Assembly: GCA_014825775.1 (NCBI GenBank)
Contig: MVAQ01000232.1
Span: forward strand, 1 to 33,525
Origin: Krasilnikovozyma curviuscula
Lineage: Eukaryota > Basidiomycota > Tremellomycetes > Cystofilobasidiales > Mrakiaceae
Direction: 5' to 3'
DNA length: 33,525 nt
Shown: piece by piece, positions 22,445-32,644 of the stretch
Layout of the letters: every line of letters begins with the position of its first letter
How positions within the stretch are numbered: the first letter of the stretch is position 1
Notes under the pieces: generated by a model
Told to the model about the DNA's origin: nothing
The model's database searches: none
The model's input: only the letters and a program-made list of their open reading frames with translations
Position numbers and translations under genes: made by a program

Positions 22445-23957
22445 ATGTCGCTTTACACGGGACTATTTGATACAGCTCAACCTTCCGGTAACCAAGCATC
22501 GAGTACTGTTGCATCCTCGACCATCTCGACATCGGCAACCTCTTCGTCTATTACGTCTTCCAGCGCTCTACCCTCATCTACCGCATCTTCGACATCGTCC
22601 TCCGCTGTGTCAGACACTTCAGCCTCCAACACTTCCAATACTTCCTCCTCTACCTCAGCATCAGACACTGCTTCTTCCTCATCAAGTGCTAGTGCAAGTG
22701 CTGCTGCTTCCGACTCGTCGACGTCTTCCCTTGCGTCGGTGACCAGTGCCTCGTCTCAAAGTACTTCTTCAACTAGCACCGCTGCCCGTAGTGCTTCTTA
22801 CGTGTGAGCAATCGTTTCCCCATCAGTTTGGAAAACTTCTCCTACTTCTTCTCCTATTTCATACTGAGAACGTTCTTTTTCTGCTGTGTAAAGTACTGTC
22901 ACTTACACCAACTCGGCCGGCGTTGCGCAGACTTCTCAGTCTGCCCTCCCTACTGCTTCAAGCAAGAGCAATGTCGGAGCTATCGCTGGTGGAACGTAAG
23001 TTAAAAACTTATATACAGCATATAATTAAGCTGGACAGCTGTTTAACCTTTTTTTTTTTTTTTTTAACAACACTGATTTCGTCATCCTCTCATCGCAGTG
23101 TCGGTGGTGTTGTCGGAGCGATTGCTATCGCTCTTGGTCTCTTCTTCTTGTGTAGGAAAGGTAAAAACCGTGACGCTTTCGATGATACTATGTGTGAGTA
23201 GCTGCTGGAATATTACCTGGTAGAAAGCATTAAAACTAACTCAACTTGGCACCCCTGTCTCGGTGGTTTGTAGTTAACCCTGACCGACCCGTCGGCGTCG
23301 ACCACAGCGCTCCTCTCGATATGTCCGAAGCTGAAGAGCAACCTGTCCGAGTGACCCCTTTCTACGGCCAATACTCTTCCCCCTCCGCCCAAAACGAGAT
23401 GGAGCAGCAATATGTCCAGGCTCCCGTTCACAGCCAGTACGCCTACAGCGGTGCGACCCACCAAAATGGCGCATACGACCCCAACGCTTACTCTGGAGGT
23501 TCAGATGTCGGGGGCTACAACGCAGCTGGCCTCGGTGCGGGCGGTGCTGGTATGGCTGGGGCGGGCGCATATGGCATGTATGGCTCACAGTCAAGCCACA
23601 GCGATCCAGCGACGACGTCATCCAACTTAGGAAGAGGACCGTCGATGTCGTCTGCTGGCGGATCTTCATCTACACCCATGACCTCCTCGGATGCTAGGCA
23701 CGCTAAAGCTCAGGAAGCCGCTGCCGAGAGGAACGCTCCGAGAATCAACAACCCTGACCTTCCAGAGACCGCTGAAGAATCCGACGCACCTGTTCTTCAA
23801 CACCAGGATGGCGGTAGAATCCCTGATAACGATGCTGAGGAGATCCCACCAAGTTACGGATCGATCGTGAGTTTTTTGGCCGTTCCTTTCATTCGCTCTC
23901 TTTGAGGTGTATGCTGACATGACCTCCTCTCATCTGTAGCCTGCCGACAGACAATAA
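22445..23957 (+). CDS. Ser-rich single-pass membrane protein with C-terminal PPSY motif
   Basis: Five exons (22445-22803, 22894-22995, 23099-23193, 23274-23866, 23940-23957) give 388 residues. Residues ~18-150 are Ser/Thr/Ala-rich, a likely O-mannosylated stalk. VGAIAGGTVGGVVGAIAIAL plus GLFFLC forms one glycine-zipper membrane helix, followed by a basic stop-transfer CRKGKNR. The cytoplasmic tail is Gly/Tyr/Gln-rich and ends EEIPPSYGSIPADRQ; PPSY is a PPxY site of the kind bound by Rsp5/Nedd4 ubiquitin ligases. The layout resembles fungal wall-stress sensors (Mid2/Wsc-like) and Skg6-type proteins, but no WSC or other ectodomain is seen. The N-terminus (MSLYTGLFDTAQPSG) lacks a signal peptide, and an in-frame stop lies just upstream, so topology may rest on the internal helix. 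The last exon codes only five residues. Confidence 0.85.
23049..23065 (+). repeat. Poly-T run of 17 in an intron
   Basis: A homopolymer within the intron between exons 2 and 3 of the Ser-rich membrane-protein gene, upstream of its CGCAG acceptor. Confidence 0.8.
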
Positions 23958-24337
23958 ATGCAACAGCAACAGAAAGAAAATCCGTTGCGACATGCATCCA
24001 GGACACTTTTCATTCCTAGATTTAGTCTATTTTCTTAATATCTAAGTTAAACGTCTTCTCCTTTGAGTTAGTAATCACCTTGCAACCAGTTACGCTCCTT
24101 TACAACAATCGTTTGGTATTATTTCTTTCCCCTCCTACATTTCAGTACTATATCTGGACAGTCTTTCGTACCTTCTCCTCTTCTTTTCTGGTTCATTGGT
24201 CTTTTCTGCTACTTTCGTACTTTCCCTCGCTTGCTTCTCTGAATCCTCTAGCTCAAATATGTTACCTTGATTTGTAACTCTTCTCGCATTGAGTGAAAAA
24301 AGTGTATACAAATCGAAAAAGATGCCTGTGCATGACA
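23958..24337. other. Convergent 3' region between Ser-rich gene and PPR gene
   Basis: The 380 AT-rich bases separate two stop codons on opposite strands and presumably hold both 3' untranslated regions. I see no gene. Confidence 0.6.
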
Positions 24338-27280
24338 CTATATGTCGCTTGCCAGCTCATAGTTGGACGCCACAAACTTCTTGGGTGGATTCACCCGGCG
24401 TCTCTCCACCACATCATTACTCTCCACATTATTCAGTTCACTTTTGTACTTGAGCAGTATCGCGTCCTCCATCTCACGCTCCTGCCAGTCCATCTGATCC
24501 CTCAGTCCCGAATTCTCGAACCGCCCTTGAATATGCTCAAACAGGTGGAAGTTTGGTGAGGGGACACGAAGAAGATTGTTCATGATGGTAAGATACGTAT
24601 AAGAGTTGGCTTTGGCTGGTTCTTGGACTGGATGTCGCTTCATTCCCATGGCGGTGTACGTCGTCTTGTCGTGATAGTCTTGAGGATCGGTAGCTTTTTC
24701 CATCCTCTCCAACCCAGAGAGGACCTCGTCATACATTCCACGTTGAGCCATTCCTCCGAGTACGATGTTCCAGATGGTGCGGCTGACAGGGATTTCATGG
24801 TCCATCATGTACTGAATCACCCCCATTGCTCGTTCAGCGGTTGACAAGTGCACATATCGAAGGGCGAATGATGCATAGACCGGTGAGTCGGGTTCTTTTT
24901 CAGGTGGGATTCGGAAATCGAAAGCTGGTGATCCATCAGCTGACATTAGAAAAGCAGAGGTGGGGTCAGAGATAATTCAGGAAGAGAATGCGATGAGATA
25001 GAATTTACAGTGATTTGCATTGGAGATCCAACTGTTCCAAGCTTCGTCCAACTCGTCCTCTGACTGACAAAGAGATGCCAAGCTTGACATAGCGGCCGAA
25101 ACAGGGTACCTCGACGGCCAAATTTTAGCGCCGTCAAGTCCCAACCTCGTTTCATCCACTACACCGCCCGTCTTCAGCTTCACATATCCTGGGACCCTCC
25201 TAGAATGTACTCTGAACTCTTCCCATCTTCTACCCATTGGTAAACCTATCCATTGGAACGTACTCCCAAACAACCTCAGGACCTCCTCATGATTATGCCT
25301 CCGTCTCTCAATCAGCATCTCGGCAAGTATCCAACCCTCCTCTTGTTTCCGGTGAGCTGAAAGGTTCATGTCATCAAACCACACATCTTCCAAGATAAAA
25401 TTAAACCTGTTTCGTTGTTCGAGACGATCGATGAGGGAGGTTCGAAGGGGACCAGGTAGAGCCCTGATGGCTTCAATGATGTAAGACAAGTCGGATGCGG
25501 GGAGATCAACAGAGTGTCGGAGACAACGGATGATTTTGGGTAGATCTTCGGCTGGTGGAGGTGCTGAGATCTTCTCAAACCACCAGGTCCGACGTCCTCG
25601 CGTTCGCACGAAGGGAAGTTGTTGTGTTGGTGGTGCTTGAGATATCATGACAGACGAAAGCACTTCTTCTCTGTACTTCTTCATCTTCTGCATATTGAGC
25701 TGGTCATCCAGTGCCTGCCATTCTTGAATCTGTCGGGCTTCATCCGCGAACGAGTGTTTCTTGAGACTGAAATACATTTGAGTATAGACCAGGTTCGAGA
25801 TTCTGAACAGATCAAACTGAAAACCAGACCCATCCGCAATTTGGTTTCTCTCAAAGGCCTCCTCCTCCTTGATCTCTCTCAGCCTCTCGTACGCTTCTTC
25901 CAAGTGTCCACACTCTAGCAGATCATGCAGCACCTGATTCAGCCATTGATTGACCATCTCATCCTCCAACAACGGTTGGGCATGTTCTCTCATTTGCCAA
26001 ATGAGCGGTGTGACTGCTTCTGGTGGTCCAAAGAACGTCAAGTGTCTGAGGAGTATCCGAGCGATCCTAGGTGCCCAGCCGAAAGGAGTGAGTTGACCTA
26101 GCAGCTTTGCCATCGGTTTTAGGTGCATTGGATATCGACTTTGAAGAAGTGTTATCGCTGTAACCATGCCTTCTGGGTGAGGTTCTTTGGGATTAGAAGG
26201 TGCGTGCCCGACTAATGCTGACCAGAGGTTAAACAACTCGAGTCGCTTCTCGTCTCGTCTCCAGTTTTCCGGGTCTGGTTCTACATCTCCCTGAGAATTG
26301 TCTTGACCATTCAACAAAGGCGGAAGTCTGCCTTCTAGAGCTGCTATTGCAGGCGTCCAATATCCTTCCCAGGGAATAATGTAAACACCAGCATTCTGAA
26401 GCGCAAACTTGAATGCCGCCGCTTCTTTCCAATTCTCAGCTTTGACAAGAGTGCGTAATAGATCGCAAGGGTGAGAAGATTTTTCTTCTTTTTGAGTTGG
26501 TGGTACTGTATTAGGATTGTGGATGCGAGAGCGAATAAATGGGGATGAGGTGAGGATGGATCGATAGTCCACGGCGGAGGTGTCTTCGAAGAGTTCGCTC
26601 ATGAGCTCGACAGGAAGTGGGGGTGGTTTATGTTGGACTGGTGGAGTGGTGAACATCTTTTCAAACATTTGACTGATGCCATAGCGTTCTGAGACGGATT
26701 GGGTTGCAGGCGGAGGAGCAGTGGTGGTAGAAGACGCTGAAGAAGTAGTAATTGGAATGGTTTTCTTAACTGAGGAATGAATATCTGGTATTGGCACAGA
26801 GTGTTTACTGATGCAAGCTGAAGGTATGAGCGCAGCACAGGACCAGGACAGGAAAATGGCACGAAGCACTTACGGAGGTTCTTTCTCTTGCTGAGATTCC
26901 AACTTTTCAACTGACCGTATCAGCTCAGCAGAGAACCACTCCTTCTCTTCTTTTTCCTTCAATGCTTCAGACCCAGCAGCATCACTGGAACCACTTGCTG
27001 TCAGAACAGGCGAAAGTAGGCACACAAAAAAGAAGCAGACGACATACCTCGCAGAATGAAATGTCAGATCAGGGCCTTCCTCCAGCCAGCCTTCAACTTC
27101 CAATGGATACCTCCCAGCTGCAGAAGCTCGTTTATCCCAGGATTTCCTGGATGTACTCGAAGCTGCCTTCGAGGTAGTGAAAGGCCGTCGACGAACTTGG
27201 TGAGCTTGAGAATGGACTTCCTTGACTCCTCGAAAGAAGTCCAAGTAGACTCGGGATGAATGAGGACACCGGAGACTCAT
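24338..27280 (-). CDS. Mitochondrial pentatricopeptide-repeat (PPR) protein
   Basis: Four exons (27280-27048, 26993-26874, 26807-25009, 24939-24338) join in phase to 917 residues. The N-terminus is Arg/Ser-rich with RRPFTTS, typical of a cleaved mitochondrial targeting sequence. PPR-like helical pairs are visible: TIWNIVLGGMAQRGMYDEV near the C-terminus, SYTYLTIMNNLL, and weaker ones mid-protein (LLECGHLEEAYERLREIKEE, LLRTLVKAENWKEA). Such proteins bind organellar RNA; the target cannot be told from the sequence. Exon 2 starts at an AAG acceptor that keeps the frame; the CAG four bases earlier would hit an early stop. It diverges from frataxin. Confidence 0.8.
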
Positions 27281-27818
27281 TCACGAGTTCATCCGTCTCG
27301 GACACAGAACCTTTCCCTAGAGGTTTGGGCGAGAGAAATGCGGTTGAGAGAACCTTTGTTATTAAAGCGCAACACCAGTGGAGACGATTTTATCACAACT
27401 ACAAACAAGAGACAAAAAAATTCAAAGTAATTCAGGGTTACTGAAGAAGTCAAGTAGACAAATTCTACTCGCGATACTGTGATAAGGGGCTCTCATACAC
27501 CCACCGAGGGTGATAATGCGCAAATCCAAAGTCACAATTACCTCCAAGGTGAGTCTTTCGTTCATTTTGAAGATGATTTCCGGGATGATATCAGAGAGTT
27601 CTGGGCCGAGTCCATTAGCTAGCCGACAGTTTTGTTTACGTGTGTCGGGAGGTCACGACGGCAACAGATCAGATGTTTACCAGATGCGAATTAAAGCTCG
27701 CAGCCCCTTTAGTATCTGTGTGTAGCATTTAAACTAGCAGCTGTTATGAAACTCCCCTAAGAAACATTAGCCTTCTGTGGTGTGATTGTTTTGCAAACCT
27801 GAGGCACAAGCTCCTCCG
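27281..27818. promoter_or_regulatory. Divergent promoter region between PPR gene and YFH1
   Basis: The 538 bases separate the start codons of two divergent mitochondrial-protein genes. I see no named factor site. Confidence 0.5.
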
Positions 27819-28684
27819 ATGGGTCTCGCGCCTAACGTCCAACGTAGATCAAATATGTCCTTCACCAAACCAAGTCAGAGTCTTCTCAAAAACTTCAGGT
27901 CCTCCTCGAACTGTGGAATCTGCAGGACTCAGGCGTCGATTAGCAGGTCGTTCGCTGCTGCCAGTTGGAGGCCGACGGTATTCAAAGCTCAGCAAGCTCG
28001 CCAGGCAATGAGGTATGCCTCGTCAGCAACTCCATCGACACCATATGCCCCTCAGAACGAATCGTGAGTTTTCCCTTCCTCTACATCTGTAGCTGCTTCC
28101 GACGGTCGAGTGCTCACTAGGGCACGCCATGGTTTTGCAGGGACATGTCAGAGAAGGAATACCAGTACGCTTCCGATATTACGATGGAATCCCTTCACGA
28201 GTCCCTCGAGGAATTGGTGGAAGGAGATGATGTTGGAGCTCTAGGTGGTGAGGTTGAGTATTCAGTGAGTCAATGTGGAAAGGTTTACATACTTCTCTTC
28301 AACCTTGCTCCCCGCTCGATACTGACGTCTTTCGCTATCCTTTGTATGGCTGTTCAATATAGGCTGGAGTATTGACGCTCGTTATGGGAAGTCATGGAAC
28401 GTATGTCATCAACAAGCAACCACCGAACAAACAGCTCTGGTTGAGCTCGCCAAAATCGTGAGTTCTCTCTTCTATATTGCCTGCTTCATACTTACCCCAA
28501 ACTGACCGTCTCATTTTTTTCTCCTTTCAGTGGACCAAAACGCTTCAACTTCAACCCTTCGACTGGGACCTGGCTTTACGGCCGAGACAACATATCTCTG
28601 GGCGGTCTGCTGAACGAAGAGCTCGGTGAGATCTTGGGCCGAGAAGGTGAAACGCTTGTAGATGACGGACACGAAATAATGTGA
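27819..28684 (+). CDS. YFH1: Frataxin, mitochondrial iron-sulfur cluster assembly protein
   Basis: Four exons (27819-28063, 28141-28264, 28363-28457, 28531-28684) give 205 residues from the first ATG; an ATG 12 codons later (27855) is also possible. An Arg/Ser-rich presequence (~75 residues) precedes the mature domain. The acidic first helix ([18 protein letters not shown]) provides the iron-binding ridge. The sheet carries [19 protein letters not shown], then [18 protein letters not shown] and the helix [15 protein letters not shown], the standard frataxin order. Frataxin binds the Nfs1-Isd11-Isu1 complex in the matrix and speeds sulfur transfer. Length and core are normal. Confidence 0.95.
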
Positions 28685-29921
28685 GAAGAAAGCATTAATG
28701 TCAATCCAAAACTGTGCTCAGAAGAATAGAGAGCAAACCATCGTGCGCCGCCGATGATCTCCGCAACAAAACATAGTAAAAGCAAGTTTCAGGGGCCGTG
28801 TCTGTTATATCAGCAAAGCACCACATAAGCAACTTGGATATGTCAGAATGAATATATGACGACGTGAAAGCAAATATTAGAGAGGTGCAATTTTGTGTGC
28901 GCTCATCTAAAACAGAGTGTGGGAACTTTCGCGAGAACGAGATAGCTTGACGAAGCGTTAACGTTAGCGATAGGACAACACTCAGCTTTGGTTTTGACAC
29001 TTGCCAATGCGACTGACCGTATGCTCTATTGAGCTCTCTTGCGAGACAATCAAAGCTTCTTGAGAGGAGAGACATAATGCGCTTTGGTGAGAAATCAGCT
29101 TCGGCGTGGGAAAGCCTGGGAAGACGCGTGTTTGTTGAGCGTGGGATGTGAGGATACTCTGCATGGCGTGGAGGATCCACTAATCGAATGAAAGCGTTAG
29201 AATATTTTTAGCTGCGTTTGTGATGATAATTGGTGAGACCTCCCCTGTCTGCAGAGAGTAAGGCGTTTGACTGGTGTCAATCGCTCGCCTTCTCCGACTA
29301 CTCCACTGAAGGAATAGAGGCCGGCCGTCAGCAAGACTAGAAGTAATTTATGTAAATGCTGAAAGAAGGGATCTTTTCTGGGGGATAAGTAATGTAACTG
29401 GTGAATTGAGCTCTAAAGAAAACGGGAAAAGCAGCAGGAGAAGATTGTCGTTTTGCTCGGACGACTGTCACAAACCCCATCAACCTAATCAATGGCGCGT
29501 TGCCTCTGTCGCTTAATTATCTGACCTGTATTTGCTTGATTCAAACAGTATACGCAGATAGTTTCAATGGAGCGCCGCAAATGAGGTACAAGCTGCTTCT
29601 ATGTGGAGGTCATTATGGCCAACGAAATGTTTGCATCAAGTGAAGATTCTATCCTAGATAAAACCAACCTCGTTTCCCCCACCTCTCCTTACTACCTCTC
29701 CTATTCGAGCGTCAGATTCCGCTCAGCAAACTCCGTCTTGACCCAAGCGCCGTCGCCAGATCTAAACCCGCTCCAGTGTGCTAGTCAAACACCGCCTCCT
29801 CTTCATCAATCCTTCAGACTCTACAACAGACGGAGGAAGAAATAGCGAAGATATCAGCTGGGTACTAATCATGAACCGTGGAGCCAAAAGATGGAAAACA
29901 CTAACCCTACATCCTTCAGTT
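28685..29921. other. Long convergent gap between YFH1 and MRPL7
   Basis: The 1,237 bases lie between two stop codons on opposite strands, far more than two 3' UTRs need in this compact genome. A 480-nt open frame on the minus strand (29180-28701) and an 80-codon plus frame (29603-29845) occur, but neither resembles a known protein. Confidence 0.45.
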
Positions 29922-31085
29922 TTACTTCTTCTTCTTCTTCGAACCATCATTCGCCTTCGCACTCGCGGCAGCAATGTTTCTAGCAATCATAATCTCCTTC
30001 TCCTCCTCTGGCGTCAACACCAACTGACTCTCCTGTCCAACGACCTGTGGCTTGGGCGCCTTGACGGGCATCCTGAACCCACTCATCAGCGCCCTATTCA
30101 AGTGTGCCGCACGTGGACCTAACACATTGGTGTGGATCTTGACATTCAGAGGATACATATGCGGGTAGGTATCTCCGGATGATTCGATGGATGGGAACAG
30201 CGCCAGATCGTGGGACGGGATCGTGAACTCGAACGAACGTGAGAATTGGTGAGGCTTGCCATAGTCAGAGAAGAGACCCTTGGAGGTAAAGCCGACGAAG
30301 TCCTTCATTCGAGGGAGAACGAACTCTGTGAGTGTTTGGATGAAGTTGTGGCAGTCGAAGGGGTTGGACAAGGTTGAGTGCGCTTGGAAAGGCATGCCTT
30401 TCCGTACCTGGGTATTGTGGTTACCTTCCTTCGCACGGCCAATGTAAATACCTCTCGATCGTTGACGGCCAAGTTTGTGGGTTGTGTCTCCGCCTGTGAT
30501 AGATCGAAGAAGATGCAAGGCGACGACCATATTGGATTTACTGGTGGTGACGTCCTTGACGTGCATGGACAAATGGATGTATTTGATCTCGGGGATGTTG
30601 AATGCTTGGTCAACTTTGAAGACGGGTAGTTCGAGTTTTTGAGGTAACACTTGGTTCAAGGTGAATTTATCCCAAGGTCTGGCATCGAACGATCGAATCT
30701 TCTGAGGTTGGAACGGCGGTTTGATGTATGTTGAATGGCGGTACGACATGTACATTAAGTCCTCCTTGAGCACATTGTCGTAGTAGTCTTTCAGCCTGTT
30801 GGGAGCAAAGTCACCGACGACGAGTGGGGGCAGGTGAGACGCTTCGGGTGTCGCTTTAAGCGCTTCGAGGGCTGGATCACTTCGACTTGCAGGAGTGGGG
30901 AACTTGGATCCTTTGTTTAACGTGACTTGAACTTTGGCGTGAGGTCGAGGTGAGGCTGAGAAATGGCGAGAAGAGGACGGCGACGGCGCAGAGAAGGATG
31001 AGTAAGACGACGAAGGCAGGCAGCAAGGTGACACATGAGCTGCTCTCGATATTGAGACTGCTAGTCTCGAGCTTGAAGCTATCAT
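29922..31085 (-). CDS. MRPL7: Mitochondrial large-subunit ribosomal protein uL5m (Mrpl7)
   Basis: A single exon of 387 residues. The first ~45 residues are Ser/Arg/Ala-rich with RHFSASPRP, a mitochondrial presequence. The L5 fold follows: LKEDLMYMSYRHSTYIKPP, PEIKYIHLSMHVKDVTTSKS, ALHLLRSITGG, then the L5 C-terminal part (FIQTLTEFVLPRMKDFVGFT, FEFTIPSHDLALFP, MYPLNVKIHTN). A Lys-rich tail ends the protein. Like yeast Mrpl7 it is longer than bacterial L5 at both ends. It belongs to the central protuberance of the mitoribosome. The lack of introns is unusual in this window. Confidence 0.9.
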   Translation of the reverse strand: MIASSSRLAVSISRAAHVSPCCLPSSSYSSFSAPSPSSSRHFSASPRPHAKVQVTLNKGSKFPTPASRSDPALEALKATPEASHLPPLVVGDFAPNRLKDYYDNVLKEDLMYMSYRHSTYIKPPFQPQKIRSFDARPWDKFTLNQVLPQKLELPVFKVDQAFNIPEIKYIHLSMHVKDVTTSKSNMVVALHLLRSITGGDTTHKLGRQRSRGIYIGRAKEGNHNTQVRKGMPFQAHSTLSNPFDCHNFIQTLTEFVLPRMKDFVGFTSKGLFSDYGKPHQFSRSFEFTIPSHDLALFPSIESSGDTYPHMYPLNVKIHTNVLGPRAAHLNRALMSGFRMPVKAPKPQVVGQESQLVLTPEEEKEIMIARNIAAASAKANDGSKKKKK

Positions 31086-31364
31086 TCTGTTCCAATGGAG
31101 AAAAACAGGAAAGTGAAGTTCAGCTTTTTTTCTTCCTGCTGCTCGAACATCGACGTGAAAAAAACCCTGCAGAGGGAAAAATGAACCGACCTGGAATCAG
31201 CAAACCTTCTGAATAGCTACCTCAAGCTGCTAAGCAACTCAATTTCTATCCTTCTAGAAGATGTCGAAGTCACCGTCAGTCAAGTCGTCTTGCGTCTCGA
31301 GTTTCTCTGCGTCTTTTCCTCGTCGCCACCCACGACCCAGTAAAATCAATAAAACCAGGACGAA
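31086..31364. promoter_or_regulatory. Divergent promoter between MRPL7 and flavin-reductase-like gene
   Basis: Only 279 bases separate the two start codons, so promoter elements are probably shared. The region is T-rich toward MRPL7; no specific site is recognised. Confidence 0.5.
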
Positions 31365-32261
31365 ATGCTGTCGATACGCATGAGTGTCATTCAGAAGTCC
31401 ATAGGAACACTCCTCTACTCGAAATCAACAAAAGCAGCATATTCCACGATACCATCGTCCGTTATACCCCCTCCTCCTACCACAAATCCATCAACAACAG
31501 ACTCAGCACCTTCAGTGACAGCAGCGAAGAACCAACTGGCTGATCAGCTCAAGGATCTCATGAGAAGTGTGCCTCAGGTGAGACAAAGACGGATTTACTG
31601 GGAGTTTGGCTGTCGCTGAGCTGATCTTTGTTTCGTCGTCCGTTCGTCGCTGATTCGTCTCATTCAGCCTGTATCATTAGCAACGGTCCTCATACCGCCA
31701 GCCTCATCAACAATAGAACCGATCTTCCATGCAGCAACCTTGTCTTCCCTGACGTCTATTTCCCTCTCCCCACCCCAGCTCTGCTTTTCCCTCCGCCTAC
31801 CCTCCCGTCTCGCCTCGTCCCTGTCCCACCGCATTCCCTCACTTACCCCAAACGTCGTCCTACACTACCTCTCCTCTTCCCAGATGAGCATCGCAGCAGC
31901 TTTCGCTCGCCCGACGCCCTTATCGCAGGATTGGATCGAAGATGCCAACCGAACAGAGAGCTTTCCTTCTAACAGCCCGTTTGGGAAGTTTGCGCATCAG
32001 ATCACGAAGGAAGGGATACCTGTGTTTGAAGGCTGTATAGGAGCCATCAGCTGCAGGATCGTTGGGTCAGTGCCGTTGACGTCAACAACGACAGTCGATG
32101 TAAACGACGGGGAGGTCAAGAGCGAGCTGTTTGTTGCGGAGGTTGTTAGGGTTGAAGAAAGTGCTGTCAGTGGCAGAATTAAAGAGGGTAGTGATGGGCC
32201 GCTGGTTTATTTAGAGCAGGGATATTGGTCTGTGAAACCGCTGGTTGATGCAAAAGCATGA
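31365..32261 (+). CDS. Flavin-reductase-like (FMN-binding split barrel) protein, probably mitochondrial
   Basis: Two exons (31365-31577, 31668-32261) give 268 residues. The N-terminus (MLSIRMSVIQKSIGTLLYSK...) is basic and hydroxylated without acids, like a mitochondrial presequence. LMRSVPQPVSLATVLIP starts the split barrel. HAATLSSLTSISLSPPQLCF with SLRLPSRLASSL is the FMN-phosphate binding signature of flavin-reductase-like proteins. FGKFAHQITKEGIPVFEGCI, a later VAEVVRVEE strand and GPLVYLEQGYWSV complete the domain. Family members reduce flavins with NAD(P)H or hold FMN in larger systems; the specific partner is unknown. Confidence 0.85.
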
Positions 32262-32644
32262 TTAGTGATTGCGCTATCATGCTGTACCATTTATTATTAG
32301 ATGATGAGCCTCTTCAAGTTGCGAGATTATAGTACTCGTTTCGAGCAGCTGTTTGTTGGTTTGTCGTCCGGCTTGTTGCAAATAGCGATGACATGATGGC
32401 AGCTCGGGGGTTCATCCTAAAATCCAGATTGCCAATATGATTCTGGACTACTCTATATGATCTTATCTTCCAGCAAAACGAGAAATCGTCGATGTATAGT
32501 CACCAAAAATTAAACTCGAATAAAATAATAAAAGTGGAATAGAATCTTAGTCAGCGAAAAAGAGCGACCTCTCGTCCGCAACTGCTACAAAGTCTGCCTT
32601 CGACCTCCAACCACCTCAGTAACCCTTTCTTCTTCTCTCTTTAA
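32262..32644. promoter_or_regulatory. Region between flavin-reductase-like gene and RDS3
   Basis: The 383 bases carry the 3' end of one gene and the promoter of the next, both on the plus strand. A pyrimidine-rich tract (CTTTCTTCTTCTCTC) precedes the RDS3 ATG. No gene is seen. Confidence 0.5.

Noticed and set aside
22245..22742. 165-codon plus-strand frame overlapping the Ser-rich gene
   Set aside because: It is the shifted reading of the Ser/Thr-repeat codons (rich in Leu/Pro/Arg) and has no gene-like properties or exon links.
29603..29845. 80-codon plus-strand frame in the YFH1-MRPL7 gap
   Set aside because: Its composition is Ser/Pro-rich without recognisable motifs, and it overlaps the presumed MRPL7 3' UTR on the other strand.
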